This document shows positions 53,201 through 61,744 of a stretch of 64,000 bases of DNA, piece by piece. The DNA is from Clostridium sp. CF012. GTDB lineage: Bacteria; Bacillota; Clostridia; Clostridiales; Clostridiaceae. The position numbers and the translations under genes are program-made. How positions within the stretch are numbered: the first letter of the stretch is position 1; each line of letters starts with the position of its first letter. Location: assembly GCF_018861755.1 (NCBI RefSeq), contig NZ_JAHLEF010000002.1, forward strand, positions 186,001 through 250,000, read 5' to 3'. The notes under the pieces were generated by a model that was given only the letters and a program-made list of their open reading frames with translations, ran no database searches and had not been told where the DNA came from.

Positions 53201-54083
53201 AGTAATTTTTCTCAAGAAAAGAAAGTTGTGCATTATCTTTAAATTTATGATTTTTATTGGTTTGTAGTTCTATAGCTTTTTCTATGCTAGTTCCAGTTTC
53301 TTCAGCTATTTTTAAAAGCTTATCTTCTGTAGATTTTATAGAATAAAAAGCATCAGATTCTTCCATACCTTTTGAATGCTCGGAGCTTTTTAGTGGCAGG
53401 GTTATATTTACCCTTTTAGCCTTTTTAAATAGTTTTTCTATTATTCCAAATTGCTGTGGTGTAAAGCCCGTAAACTCATCTAGCCAAAACTCTGAACCAT
53501 CAAAAATATTACATTCATCAAGGGCACTATATAAACGGGTCAAATCGTCATCTGGGTCCGCGTAGTTCTGATTTAAAATATTATCAAATTCTCCATATAT
53601 AAGGGATAAATCAGTTATTTTATCTATTAACAAAGGGGTTTCCCCTAATTTTTCTTTTACCATATTTAAATCTTCCACAGAGATTCCATATTTTTTAAAC
53701 TCTGTAATGGCACTAGCTACGTTATCTACAAAGCCTTTTTGCCTGGACGCTGCACTAAATACCTTGAATCCCTCTTGTTTCTTTTGCATTATGCTGTGAA
53801 TAAGCATTGCTTTTCCTGAGGCATCTATAGCTTTAAGATTTATGCCTCCAACTTCACTAAATACTTTGTAAGCTAACCTATTAAAACTAAGCACTTGGAC
53901 GTTTTTTATTCCTGTGGATCCAACTACTTTTATAAGATTTTTTTCAGCTTGAAAGGAGAATTGTTCTGGAACTAAAAGTACTAGTGGTTTTTCACACTCT
54001 TCTACTTGCCTTTGCTTTATATCCGCGAGGCAGAACGTACTTTTCCCTCTTCCAGCTCCTCCATAAATAAATCTTAAACTCAC
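50274..54083 (-). CDS. addB: ATP-dependent helicase/deoxyribonuclease subunit B
   Basis: 1269 residues, longer than the usual 1150 or so. Walker A GGAGRGKST at residues 8-16; the C-terminal nuclease with GRIDRVDKL and IIDYKSGNKDF; and the iron-sulfur cluster cysteines, one in YEECPFAYFV and three in CAYCEYSAIC. The protein has a low-complexity Glu/Asn/Gln-rich insert at about residues 460-530 built from a repeated unit (GNQQSKENGQPEGNQQLEEN), and a shorter one (MQGIQDMQEAHEL). The insert lies between helicase-like domains and should be a surface loop. It is the first gene of the repair operon. Confidence 0.95.
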   Translation of the reverse strand: MSLRFIYGGAGRGKSTFCLADIKQRQVEECEKPLVLLVPEQFSFQAEKNLIKVVGSTGIKNVQVLSFNRLAYKVFSEVGGINLKAIDASGKAMLIHSIMQKKQEGFKVFSAASRQKGFVDNVASAITEFKKYGISVEDLNMVKEKLGETPLLIDKITDLSLIYGEFDNILNQNYADPDDDLTRLYSALDECNIFDGSEFWLDEFTGFTPQQFGIIEKLFKKAKRVNITLPLKSSEHSKGMEESDAFYSIKSTEDKLLKIAEETGTSIEKAIELQTNKNHKFKDNAQLSFLEKNYFAFPYTPSTEKCENIKVFKGLNAYSEIEHVAKDILRICRDENIRFNKIAVVTRDLPAYEKLIKAIFTEYNIPLFIDKKKDITSNPLIVLITSTVEIFTKNFSYESVFRYLKTGLLDIEIECIDILENFVLETGIKGKKKWTEATLWQEKIEYYFRDYYDRKAAEMELQKTMENGGYEGNQQSKENGQPEGNQQLEENTASGERQKHLEYQKLEVNNENPEPSIENPRAYEEVEAEKIEATIKILNDTRDTFIKPLLALNEKLKGKNTTIKICTALFEFLECIKVYKTLEGWIENFKNDGAQEQVTEYGKIWNLVMELLDQMVEVLGSECLSLEEFVKILSMGFSKHQMGLIPPALDGVSITSLDRIKSHDISALYIIGVNDGVFPKANKEEGIFTDSDRLILKEKGVELANDTKTEVFNEQYLIYATITIPSKYLNISYPLGDYEGKTLRPSIIISRFKALFKGLIEQSSLTEYIDDIHEMQGIQDMQEAHELSEVCAKVPTFNGLIFALRKYLEEGYISPLWVKVYKWYQKQIEWKEKSDSMFQGFDYKNEVKMLEKEKVKLLYGDKNYFSVSRIEKYEECPFAYFVQYGLKAKERKTFTFSSPDLGSFMHSVLDNFSKLVDKSELKWADLDKNWCETSISTIVETEADQGASGYVLNSTPRYKYFTERLKRVLKRTIFVIVEQMKNSGFEPFGYEVSFGFNEGDYPPIQVELSTGEIVNLVGRIDRVDKLITEGEEFYRIIDYKSGNKDFKLSDVYYGLQIQLLTYLDAMLTNETELSKEPIFPAGILYFKIDDPVIKAKNNLDEEELEKAIMKALKMKGLLLADTKIIREMDRNIQGASLVVPASIKKDGELGSRSSVATKEQFDMLLKHVKENLISTCEEMLSGEIDIKPYKKKDMTPCAYCEYSAICQFDPTLKENTYKIIKDKKDQEIWEILSNEFDISSGEINPGAEKESHGQAQLNNANAQETGGKE

Positions 54084-54124
54084 AAAAACACATCCCTTCT
54101 TTTTTATACTTTAAGCAATATGAA

Positions 54125-54157
54125 AATAAATAACAAGCTTACTGCTTGTTATTTATT
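54125..54157. repeat. 14-bp inverted repeat upstream of addB
   Basis: AATAAATAACAAGC (54125-54138) pairs perfectly with GCTTGTTATTTATT (54144-54157). It is about 40 nt upstream of the addB start, in the divergent spacer; an operator or an mRNA leader hairpin. Confidence 0.6.
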
Positions 54158-54400
54158 ATAATTGCCTCTATATCTTACATCATGTATAATTTTACCATAA
54201 TAAATATCTTTTCTCTAGCGGTTATCCTTATATTATAACATGTGAAGTATATGCTGGGGACAGTCTTTAACAATGTCCTTCTTCATTAGATAAATAAATT
54301 TTTCACAAACAGGCATGAAGTAGTTTCGAGGTATATAATAAGGATATTAGTTATATTATAAATTCACATTATAGGTTAAATTTTTTTATTATTTTCAATA

Positions 54401-54443
54401 ACATTTGTATTACTATAATTTATTATTATAGTAATACAAATGT
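54401..54443. repeat. 19-bp perfect inverted repeat upstream of atoE
   Basis: ACATTTGTATTACTATAAT (54401-54419) and its exact complement (54425-54443) flank TTATT. No T-run follows on the plus strand. It lies about 110 nt before the atoE start and may be a regulator site for the transporter. Confidence 0.65.
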
Positions 54444-54550
54444 AAAAAAACATAAATCAGAATCATTACTTTCGAGTACTAACATATTATATTTGTCTAT
54501 GTGACTTTATAACGTTTCTAAAAACTAAATATACAAAGGAGAGGAATCTA

Positions 54551-55897
54551 ATGTTTAAAAAATTTACAAAAGGTTGTGTTAATATTGTCCAAAAGTATTT
54601 GCCAGACCCATTCATATTTGCTGTACTTCTAACCTTTTTTGTATTGGTTTTAGGTGTAGTTCTTACTGGTCAAAGTCCTTTAGCCATGACTATTCACTGG
54701 AGTAAAGGCTTGTGGACATTGCTGGCATTTTCAATGCAAATGGCATTAGTATTAGTTACAGGCCATGCGCTTGCCAATGCACCATCTTTTAAAAAGGGTC
54801 TTAAAACCCTTGCTAAAATACCTAAATCACCAACTCAAGCGATTGTTCTTGTTACTCTTATTTCTACTATAGCTTGTTGGATTAACTGGGGTTTTGGACT
54901 AGTTATTGGAGCTATTTTTGCGAAAGAACTGGCTAAAGAAGTTAAAGGTGTAGATTATAGGCTTTTAATAGCTTCTGCTTATTCAGGCTTTTTAGTATGG
55001 CATGCTGGGCTTTCCGGTTCTATACCACTAGTAGTCGCTGCAGGTGGTCCTGACGTAGTAAAAGCTACTGCAGGCGTTGTCACTACAGCTATACCAACCA
55101 GTACTACATTATTTTCAGGTTTTAATTTAATTATATTAGGTGTACTTTTAGTAACATTACCTCTTATAAACAAAGCAATGCATCCTGATAAGGCTAATAC
55201 CGTTACTATAGATCCAAAGCTCTTGGTGGATGAACCAGTGGTTATAATATCTAAGGAATCAATGACTCCTGCTGATAAACTTGAGAATAGCACTATTATC
55301 TCAATGCTACTGGCACTTATGGGCTTTAGTTATATTATTTATTATTTCGTTAAAGGTGGTAGCCTCGACTTAAACATTGTTAATGCTATCTTCTTATTCC
55401 TTGGAGTTGCTCTTCATGGAACCCCTAGAAGGTTTGTTGCTGCAATAACAGATGCTGCTAAGGGAGCTGCTGGGATTATACTTCAATTCCCATTCTACGC
55501 AGGTATTATGGGGATGATGGTAGGTACAAGCGTTTCAGGAATTTCTCTTGCAGGAGTTATGTCTACTTCTTTCGTTAGTATATCTAACCAACGTACCTTC
55601 CCACTATTCACTTTCTTAAGTGCAGGACTTGTTAACTTCTTTGTACCATCTGGTGGTGGGCAATGGGCTGTACAAGCTCCTATTATGATGCCTGCTGGTG
55701 CAGCCCTTGGTGTACCTGCTGCAAAAACTGCTATGGCTATTGCTTGGGGAGACGCATGGACTAACATGATTCAACCTTTCTGGGCATTACCTGCTCTTGG
55801 AATTGCAGGACTCAATGCTAAGGACGTAATGGGTTTTTGTATAGTTGATTTATTATACTCCGGTGTTATTATTGGACTCGGATTATTCTTTTTTTAG
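54551..55897 (+). CDS. atoE: Short-chain fatty acid transporter
   Basis: 448 residues, AAAGGAGAGG upstream. About twelve membrane segments. MFKKFTKGCVNIVQKYLPDPFIFAVLLT at the start, WINWGFGLVIGA in the middle and NFFVPSGGGQWAVQAP are the hallmarks of the AtoE family, which carries acetoacetate or short-chain fatty acids such as butyrate. It faces the CoA-transferase genes that act on the same kind of substrate. A strong terminator follows. Confidence 0.93.
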   Translation: MFKKFTKGCVNIVQKYLPDPFIFAVLLTFFVLVLGVVLTGQSPLAMTIHWSKGLWTLLAFSMQMALVLVTGHALANAPSFKKGLKTLAKIPKSPTQAIVLVTLISTIACWINWGFGLVIGAIFAKELAKEVKGVDYRLLIASAYSGFLVWHAGLSGSIPLVVAAGGPDVVKATAGVVTTAIPTSTTLFSGFNLIILGVLLVTLPLINKAMHPDKANTVTIDPKLLVDEPVVIISKESMTPADKLENSTIISMLLALMGFSYIIYYFVKGGSLDLNIVNAIFLFLGVALHGTPRRFVAAITDAAKGAAGIILQFPFYAGIMGMMVGTSVSGISLAGVMSTSFVSISNQRTFPLFTFLSAGLVNFFVPSGGGQWAVQAPIMMPAGAALGVPAAKTAMAIAWGDAWTNMIQPFWALPALGIAGLNAKDVMGFCIVDLLYSGVIIGLGLFFF

Positions 55898-55923
55898 AAG
55901 GTTTTATTTTAATAGTTATGAGG

Positions 55924-55970
55924 ATGTCCCCCTCTAGAAAGTAATTTCTAGAGGGGGACATCTCTTTTTT
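55924..55970 (+). terminator. Terminator of atoE
   Basis: ATGTCCCCCTCTAGAAA pairs perfectly over 17 bp with its complement around GTAA, then CTCTTTTTT. Confidence 0.9.
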
Positions 55971-55978
55971 CTTCTGAA

Positions 55979-56014
55979 CCTAAAAGGCGGATTCCAAGGA
56001 ATCCGCCTTTTAGG
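55979..56014 (-). terminator. Terminator of the CoA-transferase operon
   Basis: CCTAAAAGGCGGATTCC pairs perfectly over 17 bp with its complement around AA. The stem end is A/T-rich; it sits 14 nt after the stop of the subunit B gene. Confidence 0.7.
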
Positions 56015-56027
56015 TATAATTTATTAT

Positions 56028-56693
56028 CTATACATCCATTATTTTTAGATTTTCTGATATGATGAGTTCTGCACCCGTAAGTGATTTAACTTCTTCAACT
56101 GTTGTGTCTTTATGAATTTCAATAAGTACAAGCCCCGTGTCCGTAACTTCCATTACTCCAAGTTCCGTAACTATAAGGTTAACTTGCGCTTTTGCGGTTA
56201 GTGGTAAGGTACATTTCTTTAATATTTTAGGAATTCCTTTTGCTGTATGTTGCATTGCAATAATAACCTTTTTAGCTCCTACTACTAAATCCATTGCTCC
56301 ACCCATACCAGGAACCATTTTGCCTGGTACAATCCAATTAGCTAAATTGCCTTCTTGATCTACTTCTAGTGCTCCAAGAACAGTCATGTCAACATGTCCG
56401 CCTCTTATTAAGATGAAAGACATTGCGCTGTCAAAGTATGCTCCACCAGGAAGTATTGTAGAGCATTGACCACCTGCGTTAGTTACATCATTGTTTTCCT
56501 CTTCCTTTAGCGGAGTTGCTCCCATTCCAACCATGCCATTTTCTGATTGGAAAGTAACATGGACACCTTCTGGAATATAATTTGTAACCAATGTTGGAAG
56601 ACCTATGCCTAAATTAACAAGTTGCCCATCTTTTAATTCTTTACCGATTCTTTTTGCAATGATTTGTTTTGCAAGCTTACTATCTGTAATCAT
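56028..56693 (-). CDS. ctfB: Acetoacetate/butyrate CoA-transferase subunit B
   Basis: 221 residues. The active-site glutamate lies in [10 protein letters not shown], which becomes the glutamyl-CoA intermediate; [17 protein letters not shown] precedes it as usual in the family. With subunit A it moves CoA between acetate, butyrate and acetoacetate. Its start is 1 nt after the subunit A stop, with the ribosome binding site in the end of that gene. AtoA, ScoB and CtfB are the same family; the substrate range cannot be told from sequence. Confidence 0.92.
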   Translation of the reverse strand: MITDSKLAKQIIAKRIGKELKDGQLVNLGIGLPTLVTNYIPEGVHVTFQSENGMVGMGATPLKEEENNDVTNAGGQCSTILPGGAYFDSAMSFILIRGGHVDMTVLGALEVDQEGNLANWIVPGKMVPGMGGAMDLVVGAKKVIIAMQHTAKGIPKILKKCTLPLTAKAQVNLIVTELGVMEVTDTGLVLIEIHKDTTVEEVKSLTGAELIISENLKIMDV

Positions 56694-56694
56694 A

Positions 56695-57348
56695 TTAGTT
56701 AGCCTCCCCTATTATATAATCAACCAATACACCTGGAGTAACAATATTATTTGGATCAAGCTCTCCTGCTTTAACGATACTTCTAGCTTCTACTATTACA
56801 ATTTCTGCAGCAGTAGCTATAGTTGGATTAAAGTTTCTTGTCGTTCCATAATAAACTGCATTTCCAATTTCATCTACCACACTTGCATAAACAAGTGCTA
56901 AATCTGCTTTAATTGGAAGTTCTAATAAATATTCTTTTCCCTCTATAGTAAGTTTTTGTTTTCCGTCTTCCACCATAGTACCAACTCCTGTAGGCGTAAG
57001 CACTCCACCAAGGCCAGCTCCCGCTGATCTTATTCTCTCAATTAATGTTCCTTGTGGTACAAGTTCTACTTCCATTTTTCCTTCTGTCATAAGTCTTCCG
57101 GTCTCAGCATTTGTTCCTATATGAGAAGCTATAACCTTTTTAACTTGTCCATTAACTATAAGTTTCCCTATACCTCTATCTACATAACTTGTATCATTTG
57201 CTATTATAGTTAAATTTTTAACATTTGATTCTATTAATAAGTCTATCATCTTTTCTGGTGTTCCACAGGCTAAAAATCCACCTATCATTATTGACATTCC
57301 GTCTTTAAGTAATGGTCTAACGCTATCTAAAGATACAACCTTATTCAT
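56695..57348 (-). CDS. ctfA: Acetoacetate/butyrate CoA-transferase subunit A
   Basis: 217 residues with a strong [31 protein letters not shown] and the block [21 protein letters not shown] are typical of the alpha subunit. It forms a heterotetramer with subunit B. In clostridia the pair serves acetoacetate detoxification or short-chain fatty acid use; the facing AtoE transporter supports the latter. Confidence 0.92.
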   Translation of the reverse strand: MNKVVSLDSVRPLLKDGMSIMIGGFLACGTPEKMIDLLIESNVKNLTIIANDTSYVDRGIGKLIVNGQVKKVIASHIGTNAETGRLMTEGKMEVELVPQGTLIERIRSAGAGLGGVLTPTGVGTMVEDGKQKLTIEGKEYLLELPIKADLALVYASVVDEIGNAVYYGTTRNFNPTIATAAEIVIVEARSIVKAGELDPNNIVTPGVLVDYIIGEAN

Positions 57349-57791
57349 TTACTTCCCCTCCTTTATTTTAGTACAATTGTAAACTTTGCAACACTTATGT
57401 TTATTTTTATTTTAAAACAAAAAAGACCCTGAGTTTTCAGTGCCTTAATTAACAAAATACTAAAACTGTTAATGCAATGAAAAAACTCTTCTTCCGCAAT
57501 TGTATTTATGTATTTGTGTGTTTATGTGGAATTATTAAATTTTATTTTTTATTTCTGATTTAATTATAGTCCTTTAAAAATTTATATACAAGGTTTTACA
57601 AGAAAATTGTATTTTTTTATAATTTTCTGTAATTGTTTGCAAAAATACATTTATTTATATGGTAAAAATTGAAGCTACGCTGAGTAAGTAACTCTTCCTA
57701 TGAAAGAAATTACAGATGAATTTCTTTGAATCCTCAATGAAAATGCATTATAAAATATGCTAAATTTTGTATATAAAATAGTGAATATCTG
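57349..57791. other. Divergent intergenic region
   Basis: Between ctfA (-) and the ComFB-like gene (+), about 440 nt of AT-rich sequence. ATTAAC and GTTAAT form a loose inverted pair at 57448-57473, but no known operator fits. Nothing else is seen. Confidence 0.4.
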
Positions 57792-57800
57792 TGCTATAAT
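57792..57800 (+). promoter_or_regulatory. Extended -10 promoter of the ComFB-like gene
   Basis: TGCTATAAT fits an extended -10, 44 nt before the start codon. No good -35 at normal spacing. Confidence 0.5.
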
Positions 57801-57844
57801 TTTTATATTAATTATCTAACGAGACAAGCATTAGGAGGTTTATA

Positions 57845-58114
57845 ATGTATAATTTGAAGAATTTTTCTGAAATAGAAGTAAGCAAACTGTTAGACGAGAT
57901 ATTACAAAGATATGATACTATTTGTAAATGTGAAAAGTGTAAATTGGATATTAAGGCTTTAGCATTGAACGCCTTGTCCACAAAATATATTGTTTCTGAG
58001 CAAGGTGAAATATATACGAAAGCACTAAATGAAGTTGATAAACAAGAACAAATTAATGTTGTCATGGCTATTACAAAAGCTATAGACATAGTATCTGCTA
58101 ATCCAAAGCATTAG
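57845..58114 (+). CDS. ComFB-family small protein
   Basis: 89 residues, AGGAGG upstream. The conserved Cys27, Cys29 and Cys32 (TICKCEKCKLDIKALALNAL) and the LN-x3-YIV pattern after them mark the ComFB domain. In B. subtilis comFB is in the late competence operon; cyanobacterial ComFB-domain proteins are reported to bind cyclic dinucleotides. No competence gene is adjacent here. It has its own promoter and terminator, so it is a single-gene unit. Confidence 0.82.
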   Translation: MYNLKNFSEIEVSKLLDEILQRYDTICKCEKCKLDIKALALNALSTKYIVSEQGEIYTKALNEVDKQEQINVVMAITKAIDIVSANPKH

Positions 58115-58194
58115 ATAAGGTTTAACGCTGATTAAGTAAATGTTCATATGGAAATTGATTTTAACACTGCATAAACAGTTTGAACTAAAATAAG

Positions 58195-58238
58195 CCCAAT
58201 AGAGTGACAATAATATGCCTACTCTATTGGGTATTTTT
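58195..58238 (+). terminator. Terminator of the ComFB-like gene
   Basis: CCCAATAGAGT (58195-58205) pairs perfectly with ACTCTATTGGG (58221-58231), followed by TATTTTT. Confidence 0.85.
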
Positions 58239-58293
58239 ATGCTCTAGATTGTGAAGTTGAAATCATGTATTGGTAGGGCTCCCTTTTGTATTT

Positions 58294-60018
58294 CTATTTT
58301 GTGCTTTGAAGTTTTCCTACGATTATCTCTTTCATTTCTTCTAATTTCTTTTCTGATATTTCTAAAGTTTTCCCCTTAGAATACATATATATTTTAATTT
58401 TCGGTTCTGTACCTGAAGGTCTTACAGCATACCAGCTCTCATCATCAAAATAAAATTTAAGTACATTAGATACTGGAATTCCAGTAGATTCTTCTGTGCC
58501 AAGAGTTATGTCATAAGATTTTTGTATATCATAATCTATATATTTAATAAGCTTTGCGTCGCCTAAAGTCTTTGGATTGTCTTTTCTGTATTCTACCATC
58601 ATTCTAGAAATTCTCTTTTGGCCTTCAATACCTTCTAAAACTATAGATAATAGATTTTCTCTATAATACCCAAATTCCTCATAGATCTCATTTAGTATAT
58701 CTATTAGAGTTTTTCCTTGTGATTTATAGTAAGCTGCTGCTTCGCATAAAAGCATGGAGGATATTACCCCATCTTTGTCGCGAACAAAAGTACCAGCAAC
58801 ATATCCAATGCTTTCTTCATATCCAAAGATAAATTCATTGCTATTGTCCTTCTGGAAATCAGGAATTTTACCACAAATGTTTTTGAAGCCTGTTAGTACT
58901 TCGAAGGTTTCTACACCATATTTTTTAGCTATTGCCTTGCCTAGATCCCCTGTTACTATGGATTTTACTATGGCTGCATTCTTTGGAAGTGTGCCTTTTT
59001 CTTTCATTCCTTCTATTATATATTTTATTAAAATAGCTCCTGTTTGATTACCATTGAAGGCAACATATTCACCATTTTTATCTCTAACCATTATGGCAAG
59101 TCTATCACAATCTGGGTCTGTAGCTATAAGTAACTCTGCCTCTTCTTTTTTACCAAGAGCCTGAGCATATTTAAAGGCCTTTACATCCTCTGGATTTGGG
59201 TATCCAACTGTTGTAAAGTCTGGATCTGGATTCTCTTGCTCTGGCACTACTATTATATTTGTAAAACCTCTTTCCTTTAGGACACGCCTTACAGGTATAT
59301 TTCCTGTTCCATTTAGAGGAGTATACACAATTTTTATATCTTTATCTACGTCGTCTCTTATAGCTAGACCTTTTACTTTTTCAAAGTATTCATCATCCAT
59401 GGCTTTTCCAAGCATTACTATTAATCCTTTTTCCTTTGCTTCTTCCATATCCATGACTTTTATAGCACTAAAGTCTGAAATGCTCTGAATTTTTTCTGTT
59501 ATATCTTCTGCAATAGATGATAAAATTTGCGCGCCATCTTCCCAATATACCTTGTATCCGTTGTATTCGCGAGGATTGTGGCTAGCAGTTACTACTATTC
59601 CTGAGGCAGTATGTAATGTTCTTACCGCATAAGATAATTCTGGAGTAGGTCTTAATTCTTCAAATAAATAAGCCTTTATTCCATTTGCTGCTAAAACTTG
59701 CGCTGCTGTAGCTGCAAATTTTTCAGAAAAATGTCTACAGTCGTAAGCTATAGCTACGCCTCTATCCATATATTCCTTGCCATAACCTTTAATATAATCT
59801 GCAAGTCCTTGAGTTGCTCTTGAAATAATGTATATGTTCATTCTGTTAAGACCCGCGCCTAATTTCCCTCTTAGCCCTGCAGTTCCAAACTCTAAATCCA
59901 TGTAAAACCTGTCTTGGATTTCTTTATCGTCTGCGGCTATTGACTTTAATTCTTCTCGGGTCTTTTCATCAAAGTATTCATTATTTAACCACTCTTCGTA
60001 TTTTTTCATATAAGTCAT
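58294..60018 (-). CDS. pgcA: Phosphoglucomutase / phosphomannomutase
   Basis: 574 residues, the long bacterial alpha-phosphohexomutase type. The phosphoserine loop TASHNPREYNGYKVY, the metal loop DPDCDRLAI and the C-terminal RPSGTEPKIKIYMY are complete. It interconverts glucose-6-phosphate and glucose-1-phosphate; related enzymes also accept mannose. It could feed galU (and perhaps manC) in the polysaccharide pathway. The first ATG (60018) has AAAGGTG 9 nt upstream and is preferred to the ATG three codons later. Confidence 0.94.
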   Translation of the reverse strand: MTYMKKYEEWLNNEYFDEKTREELKSIAADDKEIQDRFYMDLEFGTAGLRGKLGAGLNRMNIYIISRATQGLADYIKGYGKEYMDRGVAIAYDCRHFSEKFAATAAQVLAANGIKAYLFEELRPTPELSYAVRTLHTASGIVVTASHNPREYNGYKVYWEDGAQILSSIAEDITEKIQSISDFSAIKVMDMEEAKEKGLIVMLGKAMDDEYFEKVKGLAIRDDVDKDIKIVYTPLNGTGNIPVRRVLKERGFTNIIVVPEQENPDPDFTTVGYPNPEDVKAFKYAQALGKKEEAELLIATDPDCDRLAIMVRDKNGEYVAFNGNQTGAILIKYIIEGMKEKGTLPKNAAIVKSIVTGDLGKAIAKKYGVETFEVLTGFKNICGKIPDFQKDNSNEFIFGYEESIGYVAGTFVRDKDGVISSMLLCEAAAYYKSQGKTLIDILNEIYEEFGYYRENLLSIVLEGIEGQKRISRMMVEYRKDNPKTLGDAKLIKYIDYDIQKSYDITLGTEESTGIPVSNVLKFYFDDESWYAVRPSGTEPKIKIYMYSKGKTLEISEKKLEEMKEIIVGKLQSTK

Positions 60019-60134
60019 TTTAATTCACACCTTTCCAAATAATTACTAATATTATATAACATTATACATTATTTCCTATGTTTTTTAAACAAGACTTTTT
60101 TAGGTGTTTTCGCAGGGATGCATGGGACGTGTGT

Positions 60135-60188
60135 GGACGGTTAACAAATAATTAAATAAATATTTATTTAATTATTTGTTAACCGTCC
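60135..60188. repeat. Perfect 54-bp palindrome
   Basis: The 27 bases 60135-60161 (starting GGACGGTTAACAAATAATTA) are the exact reverse complement of 60162-60188; there is no spacer. The ends carry GGACGGTTAACA, which recurs singly nearby. Confidence 0.95.
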
Positions 60189-60289
60189 CTTTTGGTGTTG
60201 CTATTTTTGGTTAATGCTTTAGGGTTGTTAACCGTCCCCATGATTTTTGGTTAATGCTTAAATTTGTTAACCGTCCCCGGGCTTTTGGT
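60174..60289. repeat. REP-like direct repeats downstream of feoB
   Basis: TTGTTAACCGTCCC occurs three times in direct order (60177, 60226 and 60264 approximately), and TTTTTGGTTAATGCTT precedes the last two, so the unit is about 38-40 nt. On the minus strand each unit reads GGGGACGGTTAACA. Repeats of the GGGGACGGTT type are scattered in clostridial genomes; a link to REP-associated transposases is an inference. Confidence 0.75.
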
Positions 60290-61678
60290 TTAAAAGATTC
60301 TATAGATTTGAGTGGTACAAAAACAAATGATTATAGCTATGACTGTGGGCATTAGTATAGACAGCAATGTCCATTTTATACTGCCTGTTTCTTTTTTGAT
60401 AGTCCATACTGTTGTAGCACAAGGGAAATGCAGTAGTGAAAATAACATGGTATTTATTAGCGTTAAGTAAGTCCAACCATTATTGAGCAGAATTTCTCGA
60501 AGCTGACTTATGCTTTCAAACTGAAGCATAGACCCTTTTGATAGGTATGCCATTAAAAGAATAGGAAGGACGATTTCGTTTGCTGGAAAACCTAAAATAA
60601 AAGCTATTAAGATAAACCCGTCGAGTCCTATCATTTTGGCAAAAGGGTTTATAAAATTTGCTGCATGAGCTAGTATGCTTATATCTCCTATTATTATATT
60701 TCCAAGAATATAGGTTATAGCTCCAGCAGGCACTGCTACAGTTATGGCTCTACCTAGTACAAACATTGTTCTATCAATTATAGATGTATATAGTACTCGA
60801 CCAAGTTGAGGTTTTCTATAGGGTGGCAGCTCTAGGGTAAAGCTTGAGGGCATGCCTTTTAATATTGTTTTTGATAGTACGTAGGAGGATAGTAGGGTAA
60901 TTCCTATCCCTATAAGTACTAAAATTACTACCATTAATGCAGCTATAATAGAGCTGGTAACTGAGGAAAAACTCACGCCTACAAAAACCATTGATAGAGC
61001 TATCAAAGTGGGGAATCTTCCATTGCAGGGTACAAAATTGTTGGTTACAATTGCTATGAGTCTCTCTCTTGGAGATTCTATTATTCTACATGCTATGACA
61101 CCTGCGGCATTACAACCAAAGCCCATACACATGGTTAGTGCTTGTTTCCCATGACAGCAAGCTTTTTTAAAAACATGATCTAAATTAAAGCATATTCTAG
61201 GCAGATATCCGCCATCCTCTAGGAGTGTAAATATAGGAAAGAATATCGCCATAGGTGGAAGCATTACAGCTACTACCCAGGCAAAAGTCCTATATACTCC
61301 TAATACTAAAAGGTTATTTAGCCAAAGTGGGACATTTATATAGATAAAGAATAAACCAAGCTTTGCCTCTATCCAAAATAAGAATTTTGCTATAAGTTGC
61401 GAAGGGTAATTTGCTCCTTGAATTGTAAGCCAAAACACCACCGCGAGTAGTAGTATCATGATAGGGATACCAGTTTTTTTAGAGGTGACTATGTCATCAA
61501 TTTTTTGCCCCGATAACAATCTTTCAGTGTCCCTCGTAACAGTTTTTCTAGTTATGTCCTCTGCAGTTTTATAAATAGTGGACACAATGGTGTCTCTTAT
61601 TTTTTCATTGTTTTTAGCTCTAAAAACTTTGGTTTCTTCTAAAATTGCCTTTATATTTATGTCTTTCTTTAAGTTCAA
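60290..61678 (-). CDS. feoB: Ferrous iron transporter FeoB, membrane part
   Basis: 462 residues from a TTG with AGGAAGGTG 6 nt before it. It holds the membrane permease part of FeoB only: the linker KTVTRDTERLLSGQKIDDIVTSKKTGIP, two Gate (nucleoside-recognition) domains with Cys in MCMGFGCNAAGVIACRII, and the C-terminal HFPCATTVWTIKKETGS with ICFC. There is no GTPase domain; that is encoded by the preceding gene. The two are separated by 66 nt, with a separate ribosome binding site, so FeoB is split into two polypeptides. Confidence 0.93.
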   Translation of the reverse strand: MNLKKDINIKAILEETKVFRAKNNEKIRDTIVSTIYKTAEDITRKTVTRDTERLLSGQKIDDIVTSKKTGIPIMILLLAVVFWLTIQGANYPSQLIAKFLFWIEAKLGLFFIYINVPLWLNNLLVLGVYRTFAWVVAVMLPPMAIFFPIFTLLEDGGYLPRICFNLDHVFKKACCHGKQALTMCMGFGCNAAGVIACRIIESPRERLIAIVTNNFVPCNGRFPTLIALSMVFVGVSFSSVTSSIIAALMVVILVLIGIGITLLSSYVLSKTILKGMPSSFTLELPPYRKPQLGRVLYTSIIDRTMFVLGRAITVAVPAGAITYILGNIIIGDISILAHAANFINPFAKMIGLDGFILIAFILGFPANEIVLPILLMAYLSKGSMLQFESISQLREILLNNGWTYLTLINTMLFSLLHFPCATTVWTIKKETGSIKWTLLSILMPTVIAIIICFCTTQIYRIF

Positions 61679-61744
61679 TATTTACACCTTCCTATTAATT
61701 GCTGGTGTAGGCACCCTTTAAAAATAATTAGTCAGTATGCTAAT

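Noticed and set aside
54979-55293. 104-codon minus-strand open frame inside atoE
   Set aside because: Antisense shadow of a conserved transporter.
57440-57480. Rex-type operator before ctfA
   Set aside because: Only one half-site (TTAACAA) is found; the second half and spacing do not fit TTGTTAA-N4-TTAACAA.
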